Below, piece by piece: positions 14,681-22,578 of a stretch of DNA of 23,863 nt. Position 1 is the stretch's first letter. Every line of letters starts with the position of its first letter. Source of the DNA: Candidatus Caenarcanum sp. (GTDB lineage: Bacteria; Cyanobacteriota; Vampirovibrionia; Gastranaerophilales; UBA9971); contig DYOT01000002.1 of assembly GCA_020720345.1 (NCBI GenBank), positions 1 through 23,863 of the forward strand, read 5' to 3'. The notes below the pieces were generated by a model that did no database searches, was not told the DNA's origin, and was given only the letters and a program-made list of their open reading frames with translations. The position numbers and the translations under genes are program-made.

Positions 14681-15058
14681 GTGTTAAGTTTTTTGACTAA
14701 CAAACCAAAATGTTCTCATGACAGGGTTTATCCTTTAGCTTCGGGAAGCTTTTGTCCCGACTGCGGATACCAGATAAAAATTTTCTGGCAAATATTAAGA
14801 TGCGATTGTTGTTCTTCCAAACGAAAAGCATTTTTTTCAAGAAGCCGCTTGATTCCTGTTGAAAAATTCTGCACCAAATGCGGCAGCTCAGAGTTTTATA
14901 TTGAAAAAAAAGAAAAAGTTCAGTTTTTTGACTATGAATACGCAGTTATATTAAAAGAAGAAGTTAAAGAGAAAAATTTCAAAGATACAATCCAAATCTG
15001 GATAGAAGAAGAAAGCAGGGGTGTATTTGTTAAGCCAATGCTGTTGACAGTGAATTAA
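14681..15058 (+). CDS. Two-zinc-ribbon protein, 125 aa
   Basis: I do not recognise the family. Four CxxC-type knuckles are visible: C11/H13 with C25-P-D-C28, and C41-D-C-C44 with C64-T-K-C67, which fit two zinc ribbons in the first 70 residues. The C-terminal half (about 75-125) is beta-rich and acidic. There is no signal peptide, so it is cytoplasmic. The start is GTG at 14681, five bases after GGAG; the ATG at 14669 runs into a stop within three codons. It is followed by mazG after 59 bp but mazG seems to have its own promoter. Possible roles include nucleic-acid or protein binding. Confidence 0.7.
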   Translation: MLSFLTNKPKCSHDRVYPLASGSFCPDCGYQIKIFWQILRCDCCSSKRKAFFSRSRLIPVEKFCTKCGSSEFYIEKKEKVQFFDYEYAVILKEEVKEKNFKDTIQIWIEEESRGVFVKPMLLTVN

Positions 15059-15080
15059 TATATATTTGCACAAAGGGACT

Positions 15081-15109
15081 CTGTCATTTCATAGTATTTT
15101 TATGATAAT
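15081..15109 (+). promoter_or_regulatory. Promoter giving a near-leaderless mazG mRNA
   Basis: CTGTCA (15081-15086), a 17-base spacer and GATAAT (15104-15109). Initiation about seven bases later falls at 15115-15117, right at the ATG (15118). The gene has no Shine-Dalgarno sequence, which fits a leaderless transcript. Confidence 0.42.
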
Positions 15110-15117
15110 ATTTTCCC

Positions 15118-15906
15118 ATGGGACTAGAAAATTTAAAAAAATTAATCGAAACAATAGCCTTATTAAGATCTCCGCAGGGATGCCCTTGGGACAGAGAGCA
15201 GACTCATAAGTCTTTAAGAGAAAATCTTTTGCAAGAAACTTATGAAGCTCTTGATGCCATTGACAAGGGCGATGATGAAAACTTAAAAGAAGAACTCGGA
15301 GATGTGTTGCTTCAGGTAGTGCTTCATTCGCAAATTGCTTCTGAGGACAATAAATATACTATAGATGATGTTGCAAAAGCTATTAATGACAAATTAATAC
15401 GCCGGCATCCGCATGTTTTTGCGGGACTGGAAGTTAAAAACTCTGATGAAGTAATGGTTAACTGGGAAAAATTAAAAAGACAGGAAAAACCTGAGCGAAA
15501 ATCCGCTCTGTCAGGAATAGCAGAAACGCTTCCCGCTCTTCTGGCTGCGCAGGAATTAAGCAAAAAGGCTGTTAAATCAGGATTTGAATGGACTGATGTC
15601 CAATCTTTATGGGATTGTTTCAGGTCTGAAATTGAAGAATTCAAACAGGATGTTGAAAAAAACAACAAAAAAGGAATGGAAGAAGAATTTGGCGACATTT
15701 TATTTTCGCTTGTAAATGTTGCTCGCTGGCATGGTATTGACCCTGAAATTGCTCTTATCGGCGCTAATAAAAAATTCAAAAAAAGATTTCAGCTAATGGA
15801 AAGTATGGCTTCAAAAGATTTAGCCGAGTATAATATTGATGAGCTGGAGGCATTCTGGCAAGAGGCAAAAATAAAATTAAAACACATGGAAAATAATTTA
15901 AGTTAG
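15118..15906 (+). CDS. mazG: Nucleoside triphosphate pyrophosphohydrolase MazG
   Basis: Hydrolyses (deoxy)nucleoside triphosphates to monophosphate and pyrophosphate, cleaning the nucleotide pool. The 262 residues hold two MazG domains. The first has GCPWDREQTH (21-30), E40-x-x-E43 and E58-E59-L-G-D62; the second has E171-x-x-E174 and E189-E190-F-G-D193, the magnesium-binding pattern of the family. Both sets are intact; in E. coli only the C-terminal domain is active. No ribosome site is seen before the ATG. It ends 24 bp before the oxidoreductase gene. Confidence 0.95.
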   Translation: MGLENLKKLIETIALLRSPQGCPWDREQTHKSLRENLLQETYEALDAIDKGDDENLKEELGDVLLQVVLHSQIASEDNKYTIDDVAKAINDKLIRRHPHVFAGLEVKNSDEVMVNWEKLKRQEKPERKSALSGIAETLPALLAAQELSKKAVKSGFEWTDVQSLWDCFRSEIEEFKQDVEKNNKKGMEEEFGDILFSLVNVARWHGIDPEIALIGANKKFKKRFQLMESMASKDLAEYNIDELEAFWQEAKIKLKHMENNLS

Positions 15907-15930
15907 ATATAAACATCAGGAGTAGCAAGT

Positions 15931-16938
15931 TTGAGTTATAAAGGACCAAAAGTAGCGGTAATAGGTTGCGGAATATGGGGTAAAAATCTCGTCAGGAATT
16001 TTTACAACCTTGAGGCTTTATACAGTGTCTGCGATATGGATTCTGATACAATTTGCGCTATTTCTTCCCAATATAATGGAATTAAATGTATTTGCGATTT
16101 TAATGAATTACTTGAAACTCAGGAAATAAAAGGCGTTGTAATAGCAACCCCGGGTCATACTCATTATGCACTTGTTAAAAAAGCTCTTTTAGCAGGAAAA
16201 AACGTGTATGTTGAAAAACCAGTCGCTACAAGCAGCGAAGAAGCAAAGGAATTAACCGAACTTGCAGACCAAAAAGGTCTTGTACTTATGGTAGGGCACT
16301 TGCTGCTTTATCATCCTGCCGTTACCAGATTAAGATCCCTGATAAAAGAAGGCGCACTGGGGGAAATTAAATACCTTCAGAGCGACAGGCTAAATGTAAA
16401 TTTTTTCAGAAATGACAGAAGCGTAATGTGGGATTTAACACCGCATGATCTTTCTATGGCGGCTTATGTTCTTGATAAAAAACCTCTTAGCGTTAAATCT
16501 GCCGTAGGGTGTTCTGTAAATGATGACGGAATTATTGATATAACACATATAAATATTAATTTCGAAGATAATATTAATGTCCATCTTAGCGATAGCTGGA
16601 TTAATCCTGTTAAGCGGGTTATGCTCACAGTAAGGGGAACTGAAGCCACTGCTGTTCTTGATGATACGCTTTCTGAAAATAAACTGGTGATTTACGATAA
16701 TTTTTCTCCCGAAAAAAGAATTATCGAAATGCCTGATTACATTGAAATAGAACCTTTGAAACTCGAATGCCAGCATTTTCTCAGCTGTATTGAAAATAAA
16801 ATAAAACCTCGAAGCGACGGGCTCAATGGTTATGAAGTAGTAAAAATTCTTGAAGATGCGGAAAAAATTATGCTCGGAAATCAATATGACAGTATTTCTG
16901 AAATTAAACTTGTCTCTTCAAGATCAAAACTGGATTAA
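15931..16938 (+). CDS. Gfo/Idh/MocA family NAD(P)-dependent oxidoreductase
   Basis: A sugar or sugar-nucleotide dehydrogenase of the Gfo/Idh/MocA type. The 335 residues show the Rossmann motif GCGIWG (12-17), EKP at 96-98 with catalytic-type Lys97, GHLLLYHPA (123-131), and a PHD motif at 172-174 whose His/Asp usually act in catalysis. Similar proteins are frequent in surface-polysaccharide clusters (UDP-HexNAcA 3-dehydrogenase type), but the substrate cannot be read from the sequence. The start is TTG at 15931 with AGGAG eight bases upstream. It follows mazG by 24 bp and may share its transcript. Confidence 0.88.
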   Translation: MSYKGPKVAVIGCGIWGKNLVRNFYNLEALYSVCDMDSDTICAISSQYNGIKCICDFNELLETQEIKGVVIATPGHTHYALVKKALLAGKNVYVEKPVATSSEEAKELTELADQKGLVLMVGHLLLYHPAVTRLRSLIKEGALGEIKYLQSDRLNVNFFRNDRSVMWDLTPHDLSMAAYVLDKKPLSVKSAVGCSVNDDGIIDITHININFEDNINVHLSDSWINPVKRVMLTVRGTEATAVLDDTLSENKLVIYDNFSPEKRIIEMPDYIEIEPLKLECQHFLSCIENKIKPRSDGLNGYEVVKILEDAEKIMLGNQYDSISEIKLVSSRSKLD

Positions 16939-16950
16939 AAATTCCTTTTC

Positions 16951-16979
16951 TTGTCGTAATTTTTTGAACATGCTATTTT
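16951..16979 (+). promoter_or_regulatory. Candidate promoter for the M16 peptidase gene
   Basis: TTGTCG (16951-16956), a 17-base spacer and TATTTT (16974-16979) preceded by TGC, an extended -10. The leader would be about 40 nt and includes GGGG before the ATG at 17026. Confidence 0.35.
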
Positions 16980-17025
16980 GTATTAAAATGAGTATTTAAT
17001 ATAAAAAAGGGATGGGGAAATAAAA

Positions 17026-19641
17026 ATGTTTAAAAATCTTTTAATCAGCCTATTTTTAACTATAGCTGTCATGTTAATCAGTCCGCACTGCTTTGCAATT
17101 GATGCTTCCAGTCCTATAAAAACTTTTCACCTGCCGAATGGTCAAACTGTTGTAATAAAGGAAGACCATTCAAGCCCTATAGTAACAATTGATACCTGGG
17201 TCAAAACAGGGTCAATGAATGAAAATCCCCAAAACAACGGGGTTTCGCATTTCTTAGAACATCTTTTCTTTAAGGGAACAAAAGCTCATATATTTGGAGA
17301 AACTGAAAGGATTTTAGAGGCAAAGGGCGCTGTATATAATGCTGCTACAAGCAAGGATTTTACACATTTTTATACAACAATAGCCAGTCAAAAGGCTGAA
17401 ACCGCATTGGATCTTCAGGCTGATATGCTTTTAAATGCTGCTATTCCCCCCGATGAATTAAAAAAAGAACGAAAAGTGGTAATACAGGAAATAAGCAGGT
17501 CTTATGATAACCCTCATTCAGTTGTGTTTGAGAATCTAAACGGTATTTTATTTAAGCATCATCCGTATAAATACACTACTCTCGGTCCTGCAAGCAACAT
17601 TGAAAACATATCAAGAGAAGAAATCTTTAAATATTATCATAAGTGGTATATCCCGGCTAATATGATCACAGTAATTGTTGGAGATATTAACACCGATAAA
17701 ATGCTTAAGCTGGTTGAAGAAAAATATAAAAATAATTCAAATCAACCTTCCCACCTCAAAACTAACTATCAAAAAGAGCCTTATTTGCAAAAAAGCACAG
17801 AAGTGGTTAAAAAAGGCAAATATAATACAGGGTATCTTGAAATAGGATTCAGGGGAGTGCCTGCAAAAAGCATTAAAGAGAACTGTGCGCTTGATTTAAT
17901 CGGTTCTATTTTGGGCGATGGCGCAAGCTCAAGGCTTTATCAGAATATTAAAGAAAAACAAAATCTTGTTACATCTATTTCTGCAGGCAATTACTCGCTT
18001 AAAGATGACAGTATTTTATTTATTGATGCCGAACTTGAGCCGCAAAATTATGTTCTGGCTAAAAAAGCTATTATGAATGAAATTAAAAGATTAAGTGATG
18101 GAAAAGTTAGTGATTCAGAGCTAAATAAGGCAAAAACTCAAATGGCAATTTCCAGAACTTATGAAAGTGAATCTACTGAAGATATTGCAAATTCTATAGG
18201 TTACAGTATGACTATAGGTGAAAATATCGAAAGTTACACTAAATATATTGATAATATTAATAAAATTACCACTCAGGATATTCAAAACATCGCCAGAAAA
18301 TATCTTCTGGACTCCAGAGCGGCAATATCGGCTTTGATGCCTGAAAATACCAATGCCGCATCAATTGTTAAATCTCAGGAAACTTACAAAAGCGTAACAA
18401 AATCTGTTATGGATAACGGAATGACGGTTATAACAAATAAAAATGATTCAAATAACGTTATTTCACTAAGTTTGTTTGTAAAAGGCGGCGACCTGATTGA
18501 TCCTGTACCGGGCATGCTTAACGTAATTGCAGGAACTTTAACTAAAGGTACTGCAAGCAAATCCGCTTATGAAATATCAGAAACTCTTGATAAATCCGGA
18601 ATAATAATTGCTCCCTCAGCAAATTCGGATTATTTTGAGATACAGCTTAAATCCACAAAAGCCAATTTTGATAAAGCATTTGACCTGCTTGTCGACATAG
18701 TGAAAAATCCGGCTTTTAATAATGAATACATTGAAAAAACAAAAAATGACATTATTCAGGGGGTTAAACAAACAAAAGATTCCCCTCTTTCCTATGCTAT
18801 GGATAATTTTAACAAAGCAATTTTCCCCGATCACCCTTATGGTAATGTAGGAGAGGTTGTTGAAAAAAATCTTCCTAATATTAACAGGGAAAATATTGTT
18901 GATTTTTATCAAAAAACCTTTATCCCTGCTAATATGATTGTTTCAATTTCAGGCAATGTAAGCCCGGTAGAGATTGAAGAGAAATTTTATTCCGCTTTTC
19001 CTCAAAGAGAAGGAAATATAGTCAATTTAAGCAAGTTCCCGACACAATTTACTCCTCTAAAAACCGGTAAAATGGCTGCCGTAACTCAAGACACAAAGGC
19101 TGCATGGATAATACTTGGCTGGCGTGTAGGCGGAATTACTCAAGATAAAGAATTTGCTACTTTAAAAGTAATTAATTCCGTTCTTGGAGACGGACTTAGT
19201 TCAAGGTTGTTTGTTGAAATGAGAAAGAAACAGGGCTTGGCTTATAACGTCAGCAGCTCTTACCCTTCAAGAATAGATAACAGCTCTTTTTTCCTTTATA
19301 TAGGAACTCAGCCCGAGAATGCAAAGCTGGTAAGGGATAATTTTTTACAGGAAATTTATAAGATAAAGACAGAGCTTTTAAGTGATACAGAATTAAGCGA
19401 AGTTAAACAAAAAATTACCGGCAAATTTGCTTTATCGCAGGAAACCAATCTGCAAAAAGCCCATAATTATGGTGCATTTGAAACAATAGGCAAAGGTTAT
19501 AAATATAATTACAGTTTTCCTGAGCTGATTAATTCCGTAACAGCTCAAGATATAATTACTGTAGCTAATAAATATTTCAATAATCCTTACGCAGTTTCCA
19601 TAGTAGCACCGAAAGAATCTATAGACCAAATAAGTCGTTAG
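17026..19641 (+). CDS. Exported M16-family zinc metallopeptidase, two-lobe form
   Basis: A pitrilysin/PqqL-like zinc peptidase, probably periplasmic or on the outer surface, that cuts peptides held between its two lobes. The 871 residues begin with a signal peptide (LLISLFLTIAVMLIS, cleaved near CFA, about residue 24). The first lobe carries the inverted zinc motif H75-F-L-E78-H79 and the third ligand in ERKVVIQE (E155, 76 residues after H79, as in pitrilysin). The second lobe (from about residue 460) lacks the zinc motif but has the Arg/Tyr pair of the C-lobe (MRKKQGLAYNVSSSYPSR). So the active half is N-terminal, as in fused M16 proteins. GGGGAA lies before the ATG. Its stop overlaps the stop of the opposite gene. 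Confidence 0.94.
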   Translation: MFKNLLISLFLTIAVMLISPHCFAIDASSPIKTFHLPNGQTVVIKEDHSSPIVTIDTWVKTGSMNENPQNNGVSHFLEHLFFKGTKAHIFGETERILEAKGAVYNAATSKDFTHFYTTIASQKAETALDLQADMLLNAAIPPDELKKERKVVIQEISRSYDNPHSVVFENLNGILFKHHPYKYTTLGPASNIENISREEIFKYYHKWYIPANMITVIVGDINTDKMLKLVEEKYKNNSNQPSHLKTNYQKEPYLQKSTEVVKKGKYNTGYLEIGFRGVPAKSIKENCALDLIGSILGDGASSRLYQNIKEKQNLVTSISAGNYSLKDDSILFIDAELEPQNYVLAKKAIMNEIKRLSDGKVSDSELNKAKTQMAISRTYESESTEDIANSIGYSMTIGENIESYTKYIDNINKITTQDIQNIARKYLLDSRAAISALMPENTNAASIVKSQETYKSVTKSVMDNGMTVITNKNDSNNVISLSLFVKGGDLIDPVPGMLNVIAGTLTKGTASKSAYEISETLDKSGIIIAPSANSDYFEIQLKSTKANFDKAFDLLVDIVKNPAFNNEYIEKTKNDIIQGVKQTKDSPLSYAMDNFNKAIFPDHPYGNVGEVVEKNLPNINRENIVDFYQKTFIPANMIVSISGNVSPVEIEEKFYSAFPQREGNIVNLSKFPTQFTPLKTGKMAAVTQDTKAAWIILGWRVGGITQDKEFATLKVINSVLGDGLSSRLFVEMRKKQGLAYNVSSSYPSRIDNSSFFLYIGTQPENAKLVRDNFLQEIYKIKTELLSDTELSEVKQKITGKFALSQETNLQKAHNYGAFETIGKGYKYNYSFPELINSVTAQDIITVANKYFNNPYAVSIVAPKESIDQISR

Positions 19642-20000
19642 GCAAACGTTTTAAAAATCATATCAACGTTTTTATCTATAACTTTTTTTACGGCTTCAAC
19701 TTCTGTTTGCACTTCATTGTGGAGAGTATCAACGTTTTTAAGATCAAGTTCGTAGTTTCTATCTATGGATTGCTTACTGGAAAGCTCATTTTCAATTTGA
19801 TTGTAAAGTACAGGATTGAGAATAAGCCCGCTATCGTTAGGGTCGATTTGTTTTGATAACTCCGTTAACTTAGCGACCATTTTTTCCATCTCGTATGCAT
19901 TGGCGGTTCTCGCCTGGTTAATTTGCTGACCCTTAAATTCAAGATCGGTTTGTCTTGCTGTCAATTGCAAAAATCTTGACTGGCTGGCTGCTAAACCCAT
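19638..20000 (-). CDS. Sigma-28-controlled unknown protein, 120 aa
   Basis: I do not recognise a characterised family, though the opening MGLAASQSRFLQLTARQTDLEFKG feels like a small family I associate with Vampirovibrionia. It is helical throughout: residues about 1-60 form a Gln-rich amphipathic helix (EFKGQQINQARTANAYEMEK), followed by a loop with DPNDSGLILNPV, then a coiled-coil-like second half (about 75-120). It has no signal peptide and no Cys, features common to flagellar export substrates. GAAGGGA lies about nine bases before the ATG. It is the only gene in the window with a perfect sigma-28 promoter. Its TAA overlaps the TAG of the M16 peptidase in TTAG. Confidence 0.72.
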   Translation of the reverse strand: MGLAASQSRFLQLTARQTDLEFKGQQINQARTANAYEMEKMVAKLTELSKQIDPNDSGLILNPVLYNQIENELSSKQSIDRNYELDLKNVDTLHNEVQTEVEAVKKVIDKNVDMIFKTFA

Positions 20001-20048
20001 AATTAATTCCCTTCTTCTTCCTAATTCCTTAACATTCCTTCATATTAT

Positions 20049-20075
20049 TTATCGGCATGATTATTTTTATCTTTA
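20049..20075 (-). promoter_or_regulatory. Consensus sigma-28 promoter of the 120-aa gene
   Basis: On the minus strand TAAA (20072-20075), exactly 15 bases, then GCCGATAA (20049-20056). This matches the FliA consensus at every fixed position. The leader to the ATG at 20000 is about 40 nt. Confidence 0.88.
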
Positions 20076-20184
20076 ATAATGCTTTATAATAATTTTTTTA
20101 GCGATTTCCAGAAATTCATCTAAAATCATTCAGTGAATTTTCCTCTAGGATTAGCAATAAAACATGTATAGACTAAAAAAAAAG

Positions 20185-20213
20185 TTTATTATATTATGTT
20201 TACACGGTAAAAT
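20185..20213 (+). promoter_or_regulatory. Weak candidate promoter of tRNA-Leu
   Basis: TTTATT (20185-20190), a 17-base spacer and TAAAAT (20208-20213). Transcription would start at about 20220, four bases before the mature tRNA. The -35 is poor. Confidence 0.3.
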
Positions 20214-20223
20214 AAACCAACAA

Positions 20224-20308
20224 GCCTTGGTGGCGGAATGGTAGACGCGTCGGACTTAAAATCCGATTAGGCTCACACCTAGTGCCGGTTCAAGTCCGGC
20301 CCAGGGCA
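20224..20308 (+). tRNA. tRNA-Leu (anticodon UAA)
   Basis: A class II tRNA of 85 nt. The acceptor arms GCCTTGG (20224-20230) and CCAGGGC (20301-20307) pair with one G-U, and the discriminator is A at 20308. The anticodon stem TCGGA/TCCGA encloses loop CTTAAAA with anticodon TAA at 20257-20259. The long variable arm (about 20267-20282) and the T arm with GGTTCAAGTCC follow. CCA is not encoded. It lacks the group I intron found at this gene in many cyanobacteria. Confidence 0.97.
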
Positions 20309-20316
20309 TTTTTTTT

Positions 20317-20340
20317 AAAGACCTTTAACAGGTCTTTTTT
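20317..20340 (+). terminator. Intrinsic terminator of tRNA-Leu
   Basis: AAAGACCT (20317-20324), loop TTAAC, AGGTCTTT (20330-20337) and then more T, ten bases after the tRNA end. An 8-bp stem with a T run. Confidence 0.85.
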
Positions 20341-20454
20341 ATTAGGCGATAAACTAAAGAATTTTATTTACTACTTGTTTCCTAAAAAATTGCTAATATA
20401 GTATAATTAAAATGTTATAAACATAAATTCGATAAACATATAAAGGAAAAATTA

Positions 20455-20826
20455 ATGGATTGTCAACGTCGATGGTATGATAATGATCCAACTTTAAGCG
20501 AAGCAATGGAACTTTTGTCCTTGTCTCCAGATGATTCAAAAGATATGGCTGCTGATTTTATATTGAAACTTCAGGATATTATAGCATCCGATATTATAGA
20601 AAAGGTTTATCAGACAGTCAAAAAATATGAAGGCAAGGGAAGCAGATGGTATGACAGCGATCCTGTCATGATTAAAGCAATTGAACTGTTAAGAGTCGCG
20701 CCTCTCCATATTCAAAAAGCGGCGGCTAAAAAGCTTTTAAAAGCGCTTTCATCAAAAGAGCTGGATGAACTTCAAAAAGAATTTGACATAATTGATGAAA
20801 AAAACGCTGAACCTGACGCAAATTAA
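20455..20826 (+). CDS. Tandem RWYDxDP-repeat protein, 123 aa
   Basis: No characterised family is recognised. The protein is an internal duplication: residues 6-39 (RWYDNDPTLSEAMELLSLSP onward) and 64-98 (RWYDSDPVMIKAIELLRVAP onward) share RWYDxDPxxxxAxELLxxxP and a following Ala-rich helix, offset by 58 residues. Each unit looks like a short conserved hook plus two helices. It has no signal peptide and an acidic C-terminus, so it is cytoplasmic. AAAGGA lies eight bases before the ATG. It follows the tRNA terminator and precedes folE2, whose frame may begin 15 bp after its stop. The two-unit form suggests a small protein or ligand-binding scaffold; function is unknown. Confidence 0.72.
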   Translation: MDCQRRWYDNDPTLSEAMELLSLSPDDSKDMAADFILKLQDIIASDIIEKVYQTVKKYEGKGSRWYDSDPVMIKAIELLRVAPLHIQKAAAKKLLKALSSKELDELQKEFDIIDEKNAEPDAN

Positions 20827-20915
20827 TTAGTCCTGGCTTCTTGATAAGTACACGATTTATGAATCGATTACATATTAAGTGGCACGCCACATTAAAACGA
20901 GTACTTGCTATAAAG

Positions 20916-21728
20916 ATGAATTATTCAGAACTTAAAGATGTCCAAAACTTGGCTGATAGCAGAGGTATAGATATTCAGAGCGTGGGTGTCAGGGATGTTG
21001 AAGTCCCCTTAATTATTCAGAGGAAAAATGATTCGGAGCAGGTTGTAAGCGCAAAAGCAAAAATGAGCGTATCACTGCCGAAGGAATATCGAGGCACTCA
21101 TATGTCCCGTTTTATTGAAATTCTTTGCGAATGGGGACAGAAAAAACTTCTTGGCGTTGACATAGAAGGCTGCCTTCTGGAAATGAAAAAACAGCTTCAG
21201 GCAAAAAGAGCAAAAGTCAGGTTTGAATTTAAGTATTTTATAGAGAAACAGGCTCCTTTAAGCAAACTTTCCAGCCCTATGGGCTATAAATGCTCTTTTG
21301 AAGGAGTTTTAAACGAAGATGATTATAAATTTATACTGGGAGTCGCTGTTCCTGTAACCACACTTTGTCCTTGCAGCAAGGAAATTTCTGATTACGGAGC
21401 GCATAATCAACGAACCATAGTCAAAGCCAGAATAAGTTATAATCCCGAAAAAATTATTTGGCTCGAAGACCTTATAGAATTAATAGAAAAATGCGGGAGC
21501 TGTCCTATTTATCCTCTTTTAAAGCGTGAGGATGAAAAATTTGTTACGGAACAGGCTTATAATAATCCCAAATTCGTTGAAGATATTTTAAGGGATGTTA
21601 TTTGTGAAATAAGAAAACTTCCTGACGTCACATGGTTTGAAATTGACTGCGAAGCACATGAGAGCATTCATAATCATTCAGCATGGGCTCATCATGAAGA
21701 AAATACAGTCCCTTCTATAAAAAAATAA
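20916..21728 (+). CDS. folE2: GTP cyclohydrolase FolE2 (type IB)
   Basis: Converts GTP to 7,8-dihydroneopterin triphosphate, the first step of folate (and some queuosine-type) synthesis. The family motif CPCSKEISDYGAHNQR carries the catalytic/metal Cys (C151 in this numbering), and the FEFKYFIEKQAPLS and HNHSAWAH segments also fit. I start at ATG 20916 (270 residues) because family similarity begins at once (VQNLADSRGIDIQSVGVRDVEVPL). The frame stays open upstream to TTG 20841 or ATG 20859, adding up to 25 residues without family similarity. None of these starts has a clear ribosome site, so the choice is uncertain. It probably belongs to the transcript of the preceding repeat protein. FolE2 often replaces zinc-dependent FolE when zinc is low; no Zur box is recognised here. 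Confidence 0.93.
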   Translation: MNYSELKDVQNLADSRGIDIQSVGVRDVEVPLIIQRKNDSEQVVSAKAKMSVSLPKEYRGTHMSRFIEILCEWGQKKLLGVDIEGCLLEMKKQLQAKRAKVRFEFKYFIEKQAPLSKLSSPMGYKCSFEGVLNEDDYKFILGVAVPVTTLCPCSKEISDYGAHNQRTIVKARISYNPEKIIWLEDLIELIEKCGSCPIYPLLKREDEKFVTEQAYNNPKFVEDILRDVICEIRKLPDVTWFEIDCEAHESIHNHSAWAHHEENTVPSIKK

Positions 21729-21735
21729 TAACTTA

Positions 21736-21764
21736 TTTAACCAGGACCCAATTTAAGCTATAAT
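21736..21764 (+). promoter_or_regulatory. Promoter of the rfbF-rfbG pair
   Basis: TTTAAC (21736-21741), a 17-base spacer and a perfect TATAAT (21759-21764), giving a leader of about 27 nt before rfbF. The -35 is weak. Confidence 0.4.
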
Positions 21765-21797
21765 TAAACCTGACGTAAGAGAAAAAACTTTAAGACT

Positions 21798-22571
21798 ATG
21801 AAAGTAGTAATTTTAGCCGGCGGCTTTGGAACAAGAATTACTGAAGAAAGCCAGTATAGACCTAAACCTATGTTAGAAATAGGCGATTATCCAATTCTCT
21901 GGCATGTTATGAAAATATATTCCTATTATGGATACAATGATTTTATTGTTTTATTGGGATACAAAGGATATGTAATTAAGGAATATTTTACTAATTATTT
22001 CCTGCATAATTCTGATCTGACAATAGATTTAAGCAGTAATACGGTTGAAATTAACAAATCAAAGACTGAACCCTGGAAAATAACACTTGTTGATACAGGT
22101 ATCGGGACTTTAACAGGCGGAAGAATTAAAAAAGCTCAGGATTATATAGGCAATGAAACATTTATGCTCACTTATGGCGATGGTGTGGGTAATATAAATA
22201 TTCCTGAACTCGTAAATCATCATAAAGAGCACAAAAAACTTGCTACAATAACTGCTGTTCAGCCAGCAGGGAGGTTTGGAGCTTTAAGCCTCGACAATAA
22301 CAGTGATGTAATAAAGTTTCAAGAAAAGCCCAAAAGTGATGATGCGTGGATAAACGGCGGATTTTTTGTTTTCGAGCCGGATATATTTGACTATATTGAA
22401 GGCGATGTATTATTGGAAAAACAGCCGATGGAAAGACTTACCGTAGATAATCAGCTTGCAGCTTACAGGCATTATGGTTTCTGGAAACCAATGGATACAT
22501 TAAGAGACAAGCAGGAGCTTGAAAACCTCTGGAGTTCTGATAAAGCAGAATGGAAAATATGGAAAGAATAA
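21798..22571 (+). CDS. rfbF: Glucose-1-phosphate cytidylyltransferase
   Basis: Joins CTP and glucose 1-phosphate to CDP-glucose and pyrophosphate, the first step towards CDP-linked deoxysugars of surface polysaccharide. The 257 residues, the normal length, show the nucleotide loop GGFGTR (8-13), RPKPM with the sugar-phosphate Lys (K23), the metal motif TYGDGV (125-130), INGGFFVFEPDIFDYI, and GFWKPMDTLRDK near the end, all typical of RfbF/DdhA. The ATG at 21798 has only a weak AAG site. It ends 7 bp before rfbG, so the pair is co-translated. Confidence 0.96.
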   Translation: MKVVILAGGFGTRITEESQYRPKPMLEIGDYPILWHVMKIYSYYGYNDFIVLLGYKGYVIKEYFTNYFLHNSDLTIDLSSNTVEINKSKTEPWKITLVDTGIGTLTGGRIKKAQDYIGNETFMLTYGDGVGNINIPELVNHHKEHKKLATITAVQPAGRFGALSLDNNSDVIKFQEKPKSDDAWINGGFFVFEPDIFDYIEGDVLLEKQPMERLTVDNQLAAYRHYGFWKPMDTLRDKQELENLWSSDKAEWKIWKE

Positions 22572-22578
22572 AATTTAA

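Noticed and set aside
15756..15763. TTATCGGC (GCCGATAA on the minus strand) as a third sigma-28 site
   Set aside because: It is inside mazG coding sequence and has no TAAA 14-16 bases upstream.
20105..20145. AAATTCA / TGAATTT inverted repeat near the tRNA
   Set aside because: Seven AT-rich base pairs with a 15-base loop are expected by chance in this composition and no context supports it.
20827..20915. Folate or preQ1 riboswitch before folE2
   Set aside because: Only short hairpins (CGATT/AATCG around 20855, GTGG/CCAC at 20879-20890) are present; no known aptamer core is recognisable.
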